From NCBI GenBank assembly GCA_016722445.1, contig JADKIZ010000022.1, forward strand, positions 1-43,021: DNA of 43,021 nt. The letters run 5' to 3'. Source of the DNA: Flavobacteriales bacterium (lineage in GTDB: Bacteria > Bacteroidota > Bacteroidia > Flavobacteriales_D > Sanyastnellaceae). The translations under genes and the position numbers were made by a program. The notes beneath the pieces are model-generated. The model did not search any database and was not told the DNA's origin. It saw only the letters and a list, made by a program, of their open reading frames with translations. Shown in pieces: positions 1-7,378 of the stretch (positions are counted from its first letter, which is position 1; each line of letters starts with the position of its first letter).

Positions 1-2
1 GA

Positions 3-74
3 TTTGGATCGCAATATCAGGACCGATGCTATGCTCACGTAATTTCGTTACCAAAAAAAGAACTATTGCCATGA
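3..74 (+). CDS. C-terminal end of an unidentified upstream protein (partial)
   Basis: The reading frame is open from the window edge and ends at TGA 72-74, giving about 23 residues that end in LPKKELLP. I do not recognise it. Its stop overlaps the ATG at 71 as ATGA, the same coupling used by the next genes, which is the main reason to believe this frame is coding. The start lies outside the window. Confidence 0.5.
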   Translation, partial: FGSQYQDRCYAHVISLPKKELLP

Positions 75-175
75 AATTAAACGACAGATCAATTGGCTAC
101 ATCATTGTTATGGCAGTAAGCTGTCTGATGTGGATCGCAATTATTTCAATAATCATACACCTTTACAACAAATGA
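71..175 (+). CDS. small single-pass membrane protein (34 aa)
   Basis: ATG at 71 overlaps the preceding stop and TGA at 173-175 overlaps the ATG of the methyltransferase at 172, so it sits in an ATGA-coupled chain. The product has a short polar N-terminus and then one hydrophobic stretch (about residues 9-30) ending in HLYNK, i.e. a lone membrane helix. The frame is also open upstream to an ATG at 26, so a longer form cannot be excluded. Function unknown; small membrane peptides in phage accessory operons can anchor or regulate partner enzymes, but nothing here shows that. Confidence 0.5.
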   Translation: MKLNDRSIGYIIVMAVSCLMWIAIISIIIHLYNK

Positions 176-720
176 GAGTAGAAAAATCAACGTGGAAAGA
201 TCGCCTTGACAACCTGATCAACAGAAGAAAAGAGGTCGGGCATACAAATGACAATTTCAGAACCGAATCCCCGGTTGCAGACTATGCAGCGCACATGAGA
301 AAGGTGCATATTGGAAATACGCTTCTCGATGTAGGTTGTGGATCTTGTTATCTCAAAGGGTGCATTCCAGAAGAAGTGAAGTATTACGGCCTTGACGCGG
401 TACCTTTATCGGAAGATGTATTTCACGGAATGATCGAAGAAGATCACGTTGTGAATCACTTTACACTGATGAAGACCATCGACACCGTTTGCGCATTTGC
501 CGTAATGGATGGATGTCAGGATTTTGACCTTGCTTGTCAGAACATCAAGAGAATTGCAAAAAGGAATGTAGTTTTTCTGACAGGAATAGGAATTGAAGCA
601 GACGAATTCCACACTCACAAGCTGGAGATTTCGGACTTCAATCGGAATTTCAATGATTGGGAAAGCACGGTTTGGCAGATAGCACCAAAGGTTTACTTAC
701 TCGAATACAGAAGGCCATGA
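172..720 (+). CDS. class I SAM-dependent methyltransferase-like protein
   Basis: The protein is 182 aa when started at ATG 172, which overlaps the upstream stop as ATGA; a GTG at 130 would add 14 residues but would overlap the small membrane gene. LLDVGCGSCYLKG (about residues 51-63) is a clear motif I for S-adenosylmethionine binding, followed by YYGLDAVPL, where the Asp fits the acidic residue after strand beta-2. No DNA-methyltransferase catalytic motif (N/DPPY) is present, so the substrate is more likely a sugar, protein or small molecule. It lies directly before a glycosyltransferase (ATGA overlap), which suggests joint modification of a glycan. The substrate is inference. Confidence 0.7.
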   Translation: MRVEKSTWKDRLDNLINRRKEVGHTNDNFRTESPVADYAAHMRKVHIGNTLLDVGCGSCYLKGCIPEEVKYYGLDAVPLSEDVFHGMIEEDHVVNHFTLMKTIDTVCAFAVMDGCQDFDLACQNIKRIAKRNVVFLTGIGIEADEFHTHKLEISDFNRNFNDWESTVWQIAPKVYLLEYRRP

Positions 721-1613
721 AAGTCCTATTCATCAACCACGTAGATTATGCAAATCTTTGCTACAATCTGTCTAAGTCACTCAGGTCAATTGGCGTACAA
801 TCAGAATCATTGACGCTGAAACCGCATCAATTTGGCTATACGGAGCAATCCACAAGAGTTTCACAGGCCCAAATGATGGAAGCTATCAAAAATGCTGAAT
901 GTGTTATTATTGGCCACTCATTTGCAAAATTTGTTGACTGGATACCAAAATCTAAAAGGGTCTTCGTTATCCACACAGGAACCAGGTACAGGCAGGATTC
1001 TGAAAATCTCAATGCCATATTCGATAAAGTTGTGGAAAGGACATTTACCGATTCACCAGAGTTCATGGAATTGGGGGCAAAACTTGTGACCTATGTAGCC
1101 ACTGCGATTGATACCGAAAAGATTCAGCAGAAGAAAAATACCGGGTGGAGGATAAAATTTGCGCACTATCCTTCGAATCCAGAGGTGAAAGGGACAAGTA
1201 AAATCGTTCGCATGATGTCGCAATTGGACGCAGATTTCGAGACCTCAAACAAAAGACTTCACCACGAAGAAAACCTTCGAAGAATGTCAAAGTGTGATGT
1301 TTACATTGAAATGTTCGCCACCGAACAAAATGGAAAGATTTACGGCAATGCTGGAGTAACCGCATGGGAGGCGGCAGCAATGGGAAAACCAGTGATCACC
1401 AACTTTCTTCACGATTACGTGTACCGGAAGGCTTATGGTGAACTACCATTTTTCATCGCGAATTCAGAAATTGAATTCAATCTGAAAGTTGAAAACCTTA
1501 ATGCACTTGACAGGGTTGATTACAAATTACTTTCTGACTTCGTTCGAAATACGATCGTGGAAAGACATTCATTTGAGGCAACAGGCAGATATTTACTTCA
1601 ATACTTACAATGA
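717..1613 (+). CDS. GT-B fold glycosyltransferase-like protein
   Basis: 298 aa. ATG 717 overlaps the methyltransferase stop. The N-terminus MKVLFINHVDY and the later segment NAGVTAWEAAAMGKPVITN (from residue 211) are typical of GT-B glycosyltransferases (GT1/GT4-like): the second is the donor-binding helix with the conserved Glu before a GKPV turn. The enzyme should transfer a sugar from an activated nucleotide donor. Together with the neighbouring methyltransferase and the GT-A gene at 2541 it forms a glycan-modification module, perhaps acting on virion proteins, host surface or DNA; the acceptor cannot be read from sequence. It is somewhat short for the family and the N-terminal half is diverged. 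Confidence 0.65.
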   Translation: MKVLFINHVDYANLCYNLSKSLRSIGVQSESLTLKPHQFGYTEQSTRVSQAQMMEAIKNAECVIIGHSFAKFVDWIPKSKRVFVIHTGTRYRQDSENLNAIFDKVVERTFTDSPEFMELGAKLVTYVATAIDTEKIQQKKNTGWRIKFAHYPSNPEVKGTSKIVRMMSQLDADFETSNKRLHHEENLRRMSKCDVYIEMFATEQNGKIYGNAGVTAWEAAAMGKPVITNFLHDYVYRKAYGELPFFIANSEIEFNLKVENLNALDRVDYKLLSDFVRNTIVERHSFEATGRYLLQYLQ

Positions 1614-1876
1614 TGGAAGAAAAACCAGAAATAACAGAGGTTCATCCGGGCATGAAGATCAAAGTAATGGTCGAAATTAACAATGGAAAACCAACATATT
1701 CGAAGAAATACAGATCATGGAAGGAACCACGAACATTCACGGTTGTTCTTCGTGATGGTGAATATTGGTGTGAGTGCTTTGAGATCAAAAGAAACATGAA
1801 ATATGAACTTCGAAAGTTCAAATTGAAACCAAGTTTACAGCCTAAAAATCAAAATAATAACCCGAAAAATAAGTAG
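1610..1876 (+). CDS. hypothetical protein (88 aa)
   Basis: ATG 1610 overlaps the glycosyltransferase stop as ATGA, so it is translationally coupled. The product is basic and soluble, with HPGMKIKVMVEINNGKPTY near the N-terminus and a Lys/Asn/Gln-rich tail. I do not recognise the family. WCECFEIKR has two Cys but no full zinc motif. Confidence 0.6.
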   Translation: MMEEKPEITEVHPGMKIKVMVEINNGKPTYSKKYRSWKEPRTFTVVLRDGEYWCECFEIKRNMKYELRKFKLKPSLQPKNQNNNPKNK

Positions 1877-1878
1877 TT

Positions 1879-2218
1879 ATGTCAGAAGAACTAAAATACC
1901 CCCATGAGTGGTTTGAACTACTCAAAAGCGAAATTCCTCAACCTTTCAGATTTGAGATTGAGGATAATCTTAATAAGGAATTCGCTAATTATGAAAAATG
2001 TGCAAAAATTGATGTTTCTATTCAATGCCATGGACTGGATGGGACCACAAGTTGAATCCATTGACTATTGGTGTAATGTATACACGCATGCGATCGTAAA
2101 GACAGTGAACCAACAACTCGCGGATCGGGTAAACAAGCAGCGATTGGATGCGTTGGAAGATAGGCGACACGCTTTACTCTACCACCGGAGATGGAAGGAA
2201 GAAGGAATCAAGGACTAA
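1879..2218 (+). pseudogene. phage hypothetical protein split by a frameshift near 2021
   Basis: Two frames join into one recognisable phage protein. Frame one starts at ATG 1879 (MSEELKYPHEWFELL...) and stops at 2055. The second frame supplies NAMDWMGPQVESIDYW onward and stops at 2218. The order EWF...IPQPFR...A..W....DYW..VY matches a common small phage protein that reads through without a break, as I remember the family. Dropping one base around 2021-2023 would give ...KIDVSI-NAMDWMG..., restoring it. There is no homopolymer or obvious slippery site, so this is a real +1 indel or a sequence error rather than clear programmed shifting. The second half could also start at ATG 1991 or 2030. 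Confidence 0.55.
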
Positions 2219-2264
2219 TACACAATGGAAATAGTCGTAATGGATAAGGAAAAACTCATTCACA

Positions 2265-2414
2265 ATGGAAATGAATATTGAATTTTGGATACAAACTCAA
2301 ACCAAAGTATTGGGAGGAAGAAACTTCAAAACAAAAACAGAAATCATGAAATGGTGGCATGGAAGGGAACGCAATGAAAGCGTTGCCGAAATTTATCAAA
2401 TTAGAGTTCCGTAA
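2265..2414 (+). CDS. small hypothetical protein (49 aa)
   Basis: An open frame from ATG 2265 (or ATG 2271) to TAA 2412-2414 encodes MEMNIEFWIQTQTKVLGG... and ends in AEIYQIRVP, a composition normal for a folded small protein. It overlaps an 18-codon ORF at 2225-2281. No family recognised; its support is only its placement in a dense gene run and the lack of another gene here. Confidence 0.35.
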   Translation: MEMNIEFWIQTQTKVLGGRNFKTKTEIMKWWHGRERNESVAEIYQIRVP

Positions 2415-2545
2415 AGCAGTTATCGGACATCAATCAGAACATCTTTCATGGAGATGACGACGCGACAATTCAAAACGCAATCGAATTACTAAAGTCCAAA
2501 GGCTACAAAATCCTCAAGCCAACTACGAACTACGAAAAATATGAA
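2411..2545 (+). pseudogene. start-less remnant of an 'LLKSxGYKxLKPTT' small protein
   Basis: The frame is open from 2405 to a stop at 2717-2719, has no usable start codon, and contains NAIELLKSKGYKILKPTTNY at 2477-2533. Almost the same peptide (NAINLLKSEGYKVLKPTTKY) ends the small gene at 4170-4274, where it terminates properly. Here the frame runs on into the following glycosyltransferase gene instead of stopping. It is either a degraded second copy or a gene with a non-standard start. Confidence 0.35.
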
Positions 2546-3266
2546 CAAAATCACAATAGTAACCTGCGTATGGAAAAGAAAAACTGTTTTCGAATTATGC
2601 CTTCAGAATTGGACGAGTCTGATTCCGAAGCCAGAAATAATAGTGATGGGGTCAGAAGGCGACGAGTGCGAACAACTCGCAAAGGAATACGGGTGCCGGT
2701 ACTCAAAAAGCGAAAATAGACCACTTGGTCGAAAATGGAATAACGCGCTGAAGGCGGCAGGGCATCATGGTATTGACAATGGAACCACTCATTACCTCAT
2801 CATGGGCTCAGACGATTTGATTTCACAAAAGACCTGGGAGTATTTCCAAACGGTAAAACACGACTTCACAGGGCTAATCGACTTCTATTTTTTCGATACA
2901 AAATCAACACAAGTCTGCTATTTCAAAGGTTACACAGAGCACATGAGAAGGCGGGGCCACGCAATAGGAGCCGGAAAACTAATTTCACACCAAGCACTAC
3001 TGTCAATAGGGTTTGAAGGTTTCGAGCCAAAAAGAGAATCTGCACTAGATTTCGACATCGACAACAAATTATTCGCCCAAGGATTCAAGCTAAACCTCAT
3101 CAAACTAGATCAAACGGGGGGAATCTGCATCGACATAAAAACAACCGACAACATGCACAAATTCCGAGTCTATCCAAACTCAATCGTTTACCCTTTTGAT
3201 GTGCTTCAAAAAAAAGATTCGGATATTTGGCAAATGATTCGAGATTTCAAAGGTTCAAAAATTTAA
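2541..3266 (+). CDS. family 2-like (GT-A fold) glycosyltransferase
   Basis: 241 aa. The N-terminal MNKITIVTCVWKRKTVFELC and the later THYLIMGSDDL (Asp91-Asp92) fit a GT-A fold glycosyltransferase: a Rossmann-like start and a DXD-type metal and nucleotide-sugar site. PLGRKWNNAL just before it resembles the 'G...ARN' donor-binding segment of GT2 enzymes. With the GT-B gene at 717 and the methyltransferase at 172 it suggests assembly or decoration of a short glycan. A DNA-sugar or capsid-sugar role is possible but not shown. ATG 2541 is chosen because the conserved N-terminus starts there. Confidence 0.65.
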   Translation: MNKITIVTCVWKRKTVFELCLQNWTSLIPKPEIIVMGSEGDECEQLAKEYGCRYSKSENRPLGRKWNNALKAAGHHGIDNGTTHYLIMGSDDLISQKTWEYFQTVKHDFTGLIDFYFFDTKSTQVCYFKGYTEHMRRRGHAIGAGKLISHQALLSIGFEGFEPKRESALDFDIDNKLFAQGFKLNLIKLDQTGGICIDIKTTDNMHKFRVYPNSIVYPFDVLQKKDSDIWQMIRDFKGSKI

Positions 3267-3281
3267 TCTGAAAAATATAAC

Positions 3282-3289
3282 TATCTTTG
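3282..3289 (+). promoter_or_regulatory. Bacteroidetes-type -7 box TATCTTTG
   Basis: TATCTTTG matches TAnnTTTG and lies 18 bases before the ATG of the small-terminase-like gene, in the short gap after the accessory operon. No clear -33 box is visible. Confidence 0.45.
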
Positions 3290-3307
3290 AATTAGTCAAT
3301 TAAGGTT

Positions 3308-3784
3308 ATGGCTAAGAAAAAAAGCGGCGAAAAATCAAACCCCGACCAAACCCCGAAAAAAAAACGAACGGGCAGAGGTGCTATGAATGGCAACGAGACA
3401 GGCGTCAGCTTTACCAAGGAAAACCAACCATCATCAGAAGCAAAAAAGGCCGGATGGGCTCGTAAAAACGGCCTGAAAGAAATGATGTCCATTGTACCTA
3501 ATCCAAAGGCAGACAGAAAGTTATCTGCCATGATGAACAAGGTTGCTAAATTCTTCGAGATACCAGTAACAGAGGTAACTATCAGACTTATGATGGATTA
3601 CCGGATGCATCTTGAAGCCGCTCACAACGGTAATGTCCACGCTTACAAGGTAGTAACCGAACGAATTGAGGGTAAACCAAGGATGCAAGGTTGGGACGCA
3701 CCACCACCAATAACACCAGACGAAGAAGTTGTTCGAAGAAAATCGACCATTGATTTCGGAGATGGGATCACTTTTGAGATATAG
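3308..3784 (+). CDS. putative terminase small subunit
   Basis: 158 aa, strongly basic N-terminal 50 residues (MAKKKSGEKSNP...), then FTKENQP...RKNGLKEMMS, and a helical C-terminal half with AHNGNVHAYKVVTERIEGKP. The last segment (a small helix ending in 'ERIEGKP') is typical of small-terminase or DUF5681-type phage proteins that bind the packaging site and recruit TerL. TerL is 4.5 kb downstream rather than adjacent, which weakens the case slightly. It is preceded by its own -7 box at 3282. Confidence 0.5.
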   Translation: MAKKKSGEKSNPDQTPKKKRTGRGAMNGNETGVSFTKENQPSSEAKKAGWARKNGLKEMMSIVPNPKADRKLSAMMNKVAKFFEIPVTEVTIRLMMDYRMHLEAAHNGNVHAYKVVTERIEGKPRMQGWDAPPPITPDEEVVRRKSTIDFGDGITFEI

Positions 3785-3793
3785 TTATTCAGT

Positions 3794-3840
3794 CTATTTT
3801 ATTTTGAGTAAAATAGCCTACAAATAGTTTTTTAGGCTAT
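3794..3840 (+). promoter_or_regulatory. two overlapping perfect inverted repeats (mutually exclusive hairpins)
   Basis: CTATTTTA (3794-3801) pairs with TAAAATAG (3809-3816), and ATAGCCTA (3813-3820) pairs with TAGGCTAT (3833-3840). The two share bases 3813-3816, so only one hairpin can form at a time in RNA. The last arm overlaps the promoter box at 3838. This could be an operator, an attenuator or a weak terminator. Confidence 0.5.
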
Positions 3841-3845
3841 GTTTG
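3838..3845 (+). promoter_or_regulatory. -7 box TATGTTTG for the 3865 gene
   Basis: TATGTTTG matches TAnnTTTG, 19 bases before ATG 3865, with an A-rich leader (CTAAAACAAAAACAC) between. It overlaps the right arm of an 8-bp inverted repeat. Confidence 0.5.
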
Positions 3846-3864
3846 CTTCCTAAAACAAAAACAC

Positions 3865-4203
3865 ATGTCAAAATTCAAAAGGGCGTGCAGGTTGTTATCG
3901 TTGAATGACGACACTGCTGAATCATTGAGAAATGCACTTCTCGAAGATGAAAGGACTAAACTCGAATTGAAACAAGCGAAATTACAAGCGGTTGTCAAAG
4001 CAGCAGAAGCGGTTAATGATATTGCCCGCAAGTACTTGGATAATTCGAAGTCCACAGTTGAAAAACTGAAAACCAAACTTCACGAAGCAACACCGGAAGA
4101 ACTCAGAGAAGGTTTTGAATATGCGATTATAAATCGTGGTGGATTCAGGTGTGATCATAAAACACACTATTGGATAAAGTCGATGCAGCCGAAAAACGAT
4201 TGA
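3865..4203 (+). CDS. hypothetical helical protein (112 aa)
   Basis: The first 80 residues are Leu/Glu/Lys-rich with heptad character (LEDERTKLELKQAKLQAVV), probably a coiled coil; the C-terminus has a small Cys/His segment (GFRCDHKTHYW). No family recognised. It has its own -7 box and overlaps the next small gene by 34 bases. Confidence 0.6.
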   Translation: MSKFKRACRLLSLNDDTAESLRNALLEDERTKLELKQAKLQAVVKAAEAVNDIARKYLDNSKSTVEKLKTKLHEATPEELREGFEYAIINRGGFRCDHKTHYWIKSMQPKND

Positions 4204-4274
4204 ATGCAATCAACCTATTGAAGTCAGAAGGCTATAAAGTTTTAAAACCAACAACCAAATACCATCCTGTGTAA
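4170..4274 (+). CDS. small 'LLKSxGYKxLKPTT' protein with TTG start (34 aa)
   Basis: No ATG exists in this frame; TTG 4170 is the only reasonable start after the in-frame stop upstream. The product DKVDAAEKRLNAINLLKSEG... ends in TKYHPV and its stop TAA 4272-4274 overlaps the next ATG at 4274 (TAATG), which argues that it is translated. The motif LLKS(K/E)GYK(I/V)LKPTT recurs in a start-less frame at 2477. I have a sense of similar short C-termini in other phage ORFs but cannot name a family. Confidence 0.45.
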   Translation: MDKVDAAEKRLNAINLLKSEGYKVLKPTTKYHPV

Positions 4275-4582
4275 TGGCAGCACCAAAGAAACCAGAGGGC
4301 GAAAAGATTGAACAGATTAAAGTTCACGTCCGCAAATCCGAAAAGGAAATCTACACACGAAAGTTGTTTGAAGGCTGGATGGAGCAACACAGGATGAAAG
4401 AAGGTCCAGAATTCATGAAAAATGAAAGTCAGGCAGATCACAACAACCGAATGGAGTTGTATAAACCTATTCTCAAATCCTACACTGAAAACGAACAGGC
4501 TTTGATTGACATCGTAATTTCCGCTTATCGCAAGTCAACGAATCAAATCCAGTTTATCAACCGAGTTAAAACATTGAAGTAG
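4274..4582 (+). CDS. hypothetical protein (102 aa)
   Basis: ATG 4274 overlaps the preceding stop (TAATG). A charged, probably helical protein starting MAAPKKPEGEKIEQIKVHV with a C-terminal YRKSTNQIQFINRVKTLK. No recognised domain. A transcription terminator follows at 4642. Confidence 0.6.
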   Translation: MAAPKKPEGEKIEQIKVHVRKSEKEIYTRKLFEGWMEQHRMKEGPEFMKNESQADHNNRMELYKPILKSYTENEQALIDIVISAYRKSTNQIQFINRVKTLK

Positions 4583-4586
4583 TCAT

Positions 4587-4594
4587 TACATTTG
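4587..4594 (+). promoter_or_regulatory. -7 box TACATTTG
   Basis: TACATTTG lies just after the stop of the 4274 gene and about 50 bases before a terminator-like hairpin at 4642. If active it would make only a short transcript or read through to the holin gene. Confidence 0.3.
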
Positions 4595-4641
4595 CCCCGT
4601 TGTCTTTATGCTTTGACATAACGATTCATTATTGATTGACA

Positions 4642-4674
4642 GGCACTGGTTAACGAACTGGTGCCTTGTCTTTT
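4642..4674 (+). terminator. rho-independent terminator-like hairpin
   Basis: GGCACTGGTT (4642-4651) pairs with AACTGGTGCC (4656-4665) with two G.U pairs and an AACG loop, followed by TTGTCTTTT. It separates the small-gene run from the lysis genes. Confidence 0.65.
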
Positions 4675-4675
4675 A

Positions 4676-4683
4676 TACCTTTG
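4676..4683 (+). promoter_or_regulatory. -7 box TACCTTTG directly before the holin-like gene
   Basis: TACCTTTG follows immediately after the terminator and ends only four bases before ATG 4688, so the transcript would start at or very close to the start codon (leaderless or nearly so). Confidence 0.55.
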
Positions 4684-4687
4684 TCCA

Positions 4688-5266
4688 ATGAATGACGAAC
4701 AAAAACCCCTTTTGAAGAAATTTGGACAATCGAAATTCGCAGAGTTTGTCCGTGAAAAAGTGAAGCCTGTTATTGGTGATGTGCTTGAAGTCGTCGGAGA
4801 CATAACCGGAAAAGAATCGATCGAAAGAGTAGGTCAGCTTCTGAACGACCGAAAAGAATCAAATGATCAGGCCAAAGCACTGTCATGGGAATTTGAAAAG
4901 TATAAGCTGGAATGGCAGCTTGAACTAGAATCGATGAGAATGCAGCATGGACTTGAAGAATTGAAAGCCGAGAATGCAGATCGAGCAAGTGCCAGGAGCA
5001 GGGAAATTGATTTCATGAAGGCATCCGGTGGAAAGAGGGATTGGATCCAAGGATCTATTGCGATATTCATCATGATTGTTACGGCCTACATGATCATTTT
5101 TTTGTCATTCTGGGAGGTTCCAAAGTCAAATGAAAGGCTGTTTGATATGCTGCTTGGTGGTATGGTAGTATCATCGTTCATTGGCCTTCGGGAGTTTTAC
5201 TTCGGAAGTAGTAAGAGCAGCCATAGGAAAGATGAGACCATCAGTAAATTGACCAAAACACAATGA
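4688..5266 (+). CDS. putative holin (Holin_3TMs-like membrane protein)
   Basis: 192 aa from ATG 4688 (an upstream ATG at 4661 lies inside the terminator). A long charged helical N-terminal region (residues 20-115) is followed by two membrane segments, about residues 119-142 and 152-172, and the C-terminal signature REFYFGSSKSSHRK. That arrangement, a cytoplasmic helical domain plus 'FYFGSS' at the end of the last helix, is what I know from phage holins of the 3TMs type. The next gene is a peptidoglycan peptidase that overlaps its stop (ATGA), giving a holin-endolysin pair. A holin makes timed holes in the inner membrane. Confidence 0.6.
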   Translation: MNDEQKPLLKKFGQSKFAEFVREKVKPVIGDVLEVVGDITGKESIERVGQLLNDRKESNDQAKALSWEFEKYKLEWQLELESMRMQHGLEELKAENADRASARSREIDFMKASGGKRDWIQGSIAIFIMIVTAYMIIFLSFWEVPKSNERLFDMLLGGMVVSSFIGLREFYFGSSKSSHRKDETISKLTKTQ

Positions 5267-5703
5267 AGCGGTTTCGTCTGACTGATAACTTCTACCTGGA
5301 TGAGTTCGTTTGCCCCGGCATTTATTCGCAGTACGGGAGCAGGTCGGTGTATTTCTTGGATGCACGCATAGTCACCGGCATGCAGTTCATTCGAGAACAA
5401 ATTGGAAAGCCAATACACATCAATAATTGGTGGGACGGCGGACCACTTGATGAAAGAGGGCTCAGAGAATTCAAAACAAAGACAGGGGCGAAGTTTTCTC
5501 AGCATAAATTCGGCAGGGCGGTTGACTCAAACATTGTGGGAACATCGGTGAAGGATTACTTCGAGTTTGTCATGAGTCATGAAAAGTATTTGATCGAAAA
5601 CCAACTTATCACGACAATTGAGAATATTTCATTTACCAAAACATGGTTACATTGCGACTGTAGATATACCGGACTTGACCATATTTTAATCGTAAACCCA
5701 TAA
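5263..5703 (+). CDS. endolysin, M15-type (D-Ala-D-Ala) metallopeptidase
   Basis: 146 aa; ATG 5263 overlaps the holin stop. The zinc site of peptidase M15 is visible: SQHKFGRAVDSN supplies His81 and Asp88 (SxHxxGxAxD), and WLHCDC supplies the third ligand His130. The size equals a single catalytic domain with no cell-wall-binding extension. It should cut peptide crosslinks of peptidoglycan at lysis after the holin opens the membrane. No signal peptide is seen, consistent with holin-dependent release. Confidence 0.75.
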   Translation: MKRFRLTDNFYLDEFVCPGIYSQYGSRSVYFLDARIVTGMQFIREQIGKPIHINNWWDGGPLDERGLREFKTKTGAKFSQHKFGRAVDSNIVGTSVKDYFEFVMSHEKYLIENQLITTIENISFTKTWLHCDCRYTGLDHILIVNP

Positions 5704-5713
5704 ATAAATCAAT

Positions 5714-6424
5714 ATGAAAGATTACTATCTCTACCAAATCTCGGATGCGGTTGAAGAACAAATCAATGTTTCTCAACTTATCTGTGTGGCCTCAATGACT
5801 AAGGTCAATGGTCAAACCATCATGGACACCAATGAACAACCTGCACTTGAACTATTCAATGAAAAATCGATTGAAGCAGTTCAGGGTGGCTGGAACATTC
5901 TCGACGGCAGAACTCCTGTGGCTTTCGTTGAGATCACAGAAGAAGGTTGTGACTACCGTTACTACAACCGCGCGAATAAACATCTTGCAACCGTTGTGAA
6001 GTGTTTAGTGTTCGCTGACAGTTCAGTGGATGGAATTGTAAATCCAGGACTTCAAATCGAAGTTTCAAATGGCGTTGCAACATGCACCAACATCACGACT
6101 ATCAACGGACAACTTTGGTCCGATGCTCAGGCAAACAGGGCCATCCAAATGAAAGGATTCCACTATGTGGTGACGAAGGTGAGTGATGGCAACTTCGGTT
6201 CCGTGAAGTATCTTCTTGAAGGCAATGGTTATAATCAGCTTGGCGCAAGTAGAAAAGAGTTCGTGACTATTGCAAAACAAGCAGGACCAAATGTTGATTA
6301 CGTTTGGACTGCAAAAGACCAAGCAGACGCCGAAGAAGAAGTGCTTGCATTCAACTTCATCGCTGCGGTGAAGAACGAGAGTTCATACCTGAGAATCAAC
6401 TTTTCACAAATCTTCAATTCATAA
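5714..6424 (+). CDS. unknown, probable virion protein (236 aa)
   Basis: Starts MKDYYLYQISDAVEEQINVS and has a mixed beta-rich composition with evenly spread hydrophobics, no membrane segment or signal peptide. It sits between the lysis cassette and TerL with another similar-looking gene five bases after its stop, so both may be virion components. I do not recognise the family; no catalytic motif is visible. Confidence 0.6.
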   Translation: MKDYYLYQISDAVEEQINVSQLICVASMTKVNGQTIMDTNEQPALELFNEKSIEAVQGGWNILDGRTPVAFVEITEEGCDYRYYNRANKHLATVVKCLVFADSSVDGIVNPGLQIEVSNGVATCTNITTINGQLWSDAQANRAIQMKGFHYVVTKVSDGNFGSVKYLLEGNGYNQLGASRKEFVTIAKQAGPNVDYVWTAKDQADAEEEVLAFNFIAAVKNESSYLRINFSQIFNS

Positions 6425-6428
6425 GATC

Positions 6429-7283
6429 ATGTATACAACAAAACAGGCTCTTGCCTATATCCAAACAGCAATGGGAATCAATCCTATTGACTACAAATGC
6501 ACGATGCGTGAAATGTTCTTTGTTGACACAAAGACTGGAAAAGCGACATTCAATAATGCGCTACCATCGGCAGATGAGCGAATCAACATGACGTTGAATA
6601 CTTCATGGGATTCAATTGTAACTAATACAGACGGATCGGTTACGTTGAGAAGAACAATGAAGTACAGTGGTAAAAACTATCAAGTGGTTACCACGCTGAC
6701 CAATGTTGGTGGAATGAAGATCCGAATTTCAAACTATATGCAGCTCTTTGACCAGTTGATTTCTGCCAATCAAAACACCAATCTTGCCTCAATATCTCAG
6801 GCACGAACAAAATTCAACATGGCTGGAGACACGATTGAAGACGTGATTCATACAATGGCAACGGCTACCAGCACGTACAATTTTGATCCGTACGAGTTTG
6901 CATCCGGCGAATTGACAATTCAGATTATGACCTCTCCAGGAACCAAGGCTGGAAGATTGAAGTTGACAGGAACGCTGCATAGAAACGGTTCGCCAATCAC
7001 TCATGACAAAATGCGTTGGGAAGTATGGCCGGGAACCGCTCCGACAGGACTTCCAAACACCACATCAAACCGTAATGCTTCGGCTCAGTTTCCAACATCG
7101 AATTCATTTGAGATCACAACAGACCTCAGAGATCGAACCGCTTATCCTATCATGGGATCAGGTGAAATCAGAGTAGTTTGTATGGCCTCGACAAAAGAAA
7201 GCGATGGAGATGTTGTGCAGGTACTTGCTGAGAAGATTATCAGTTCTCCTGTTCTTCAGACATTTAACTATTTCGGATTGTAA
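6429..7283 (+). CDS. unknown, probable virion protein (284 aa)
   Basis: Begins MYTTKQALAYIQTAMGINP. The C-terminal third contains a beta-rich stretch (FASGELTIQIMTSPGTKAG...) resembling an Ig-like or bacterial adhesion fold followed by a VWPGTAPTGLPNTTSNRN loop. Together with the 5714 gene it is followed by a strong terminator, so these two form the end of a transcription unit that begins with the lysis genes. Function not recognised. Confidence 0.6.
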   Translation: MYTTKQALAYIQTAMGINPIDYKCTMREMFFVDTKTGKATFNNALPSADERINMTLNTSWDSIVTNTDGSVTLRRTMKYSGKNYQVVTTLTNVGGMKIRISNYMQLFDQLISANQNTNLASISQARTKFNMAGDTIEDVIHTMATATSTYNFDPYEFASGELTIQIMTSPGTKAGRLKLTGTLHRNGSPITHDKMRWEVWPGTAPTGLPNTTSNRNASAQFPTSNSFEITTDLRDRTAYPIMGSGEIRVVCMASTKESDGDVVQVLAEKIISSPVLQTFNYFGL

Positions 7284-7302
7284 TTGATTCTGAAAAATGA
7301 AG

Positions 7303-7336
7303 AAAGGGGTAATTTTTTGTTACCCCTTTTTTTATT
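7303..7336 (+). terminator. rho-independent terminator
   Basis: AAAGGGGTAA (7303-7312) pairs perfectly with TTACCCCTTT (7320-7329) across a TTTTTTG loop and is followed by a T run. Confidence 0.85.
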
Positions 7337-7349
7337 GCATGAACTTATA

Positions 7350-7357
7350 TACATTTG
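7350..7357 (+). promoter_or_regulatory. -7 box TACATTTG
   Basis: TACATTTG follows the terminator at 7303 and precedes ATG 7379 by 21 bases, with an A-rich leader. It should drive the small coiled-coil gene. Confidence 0.55.
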
Positions 7358-7378
7358 AACCCATAAAACAAAATAACC

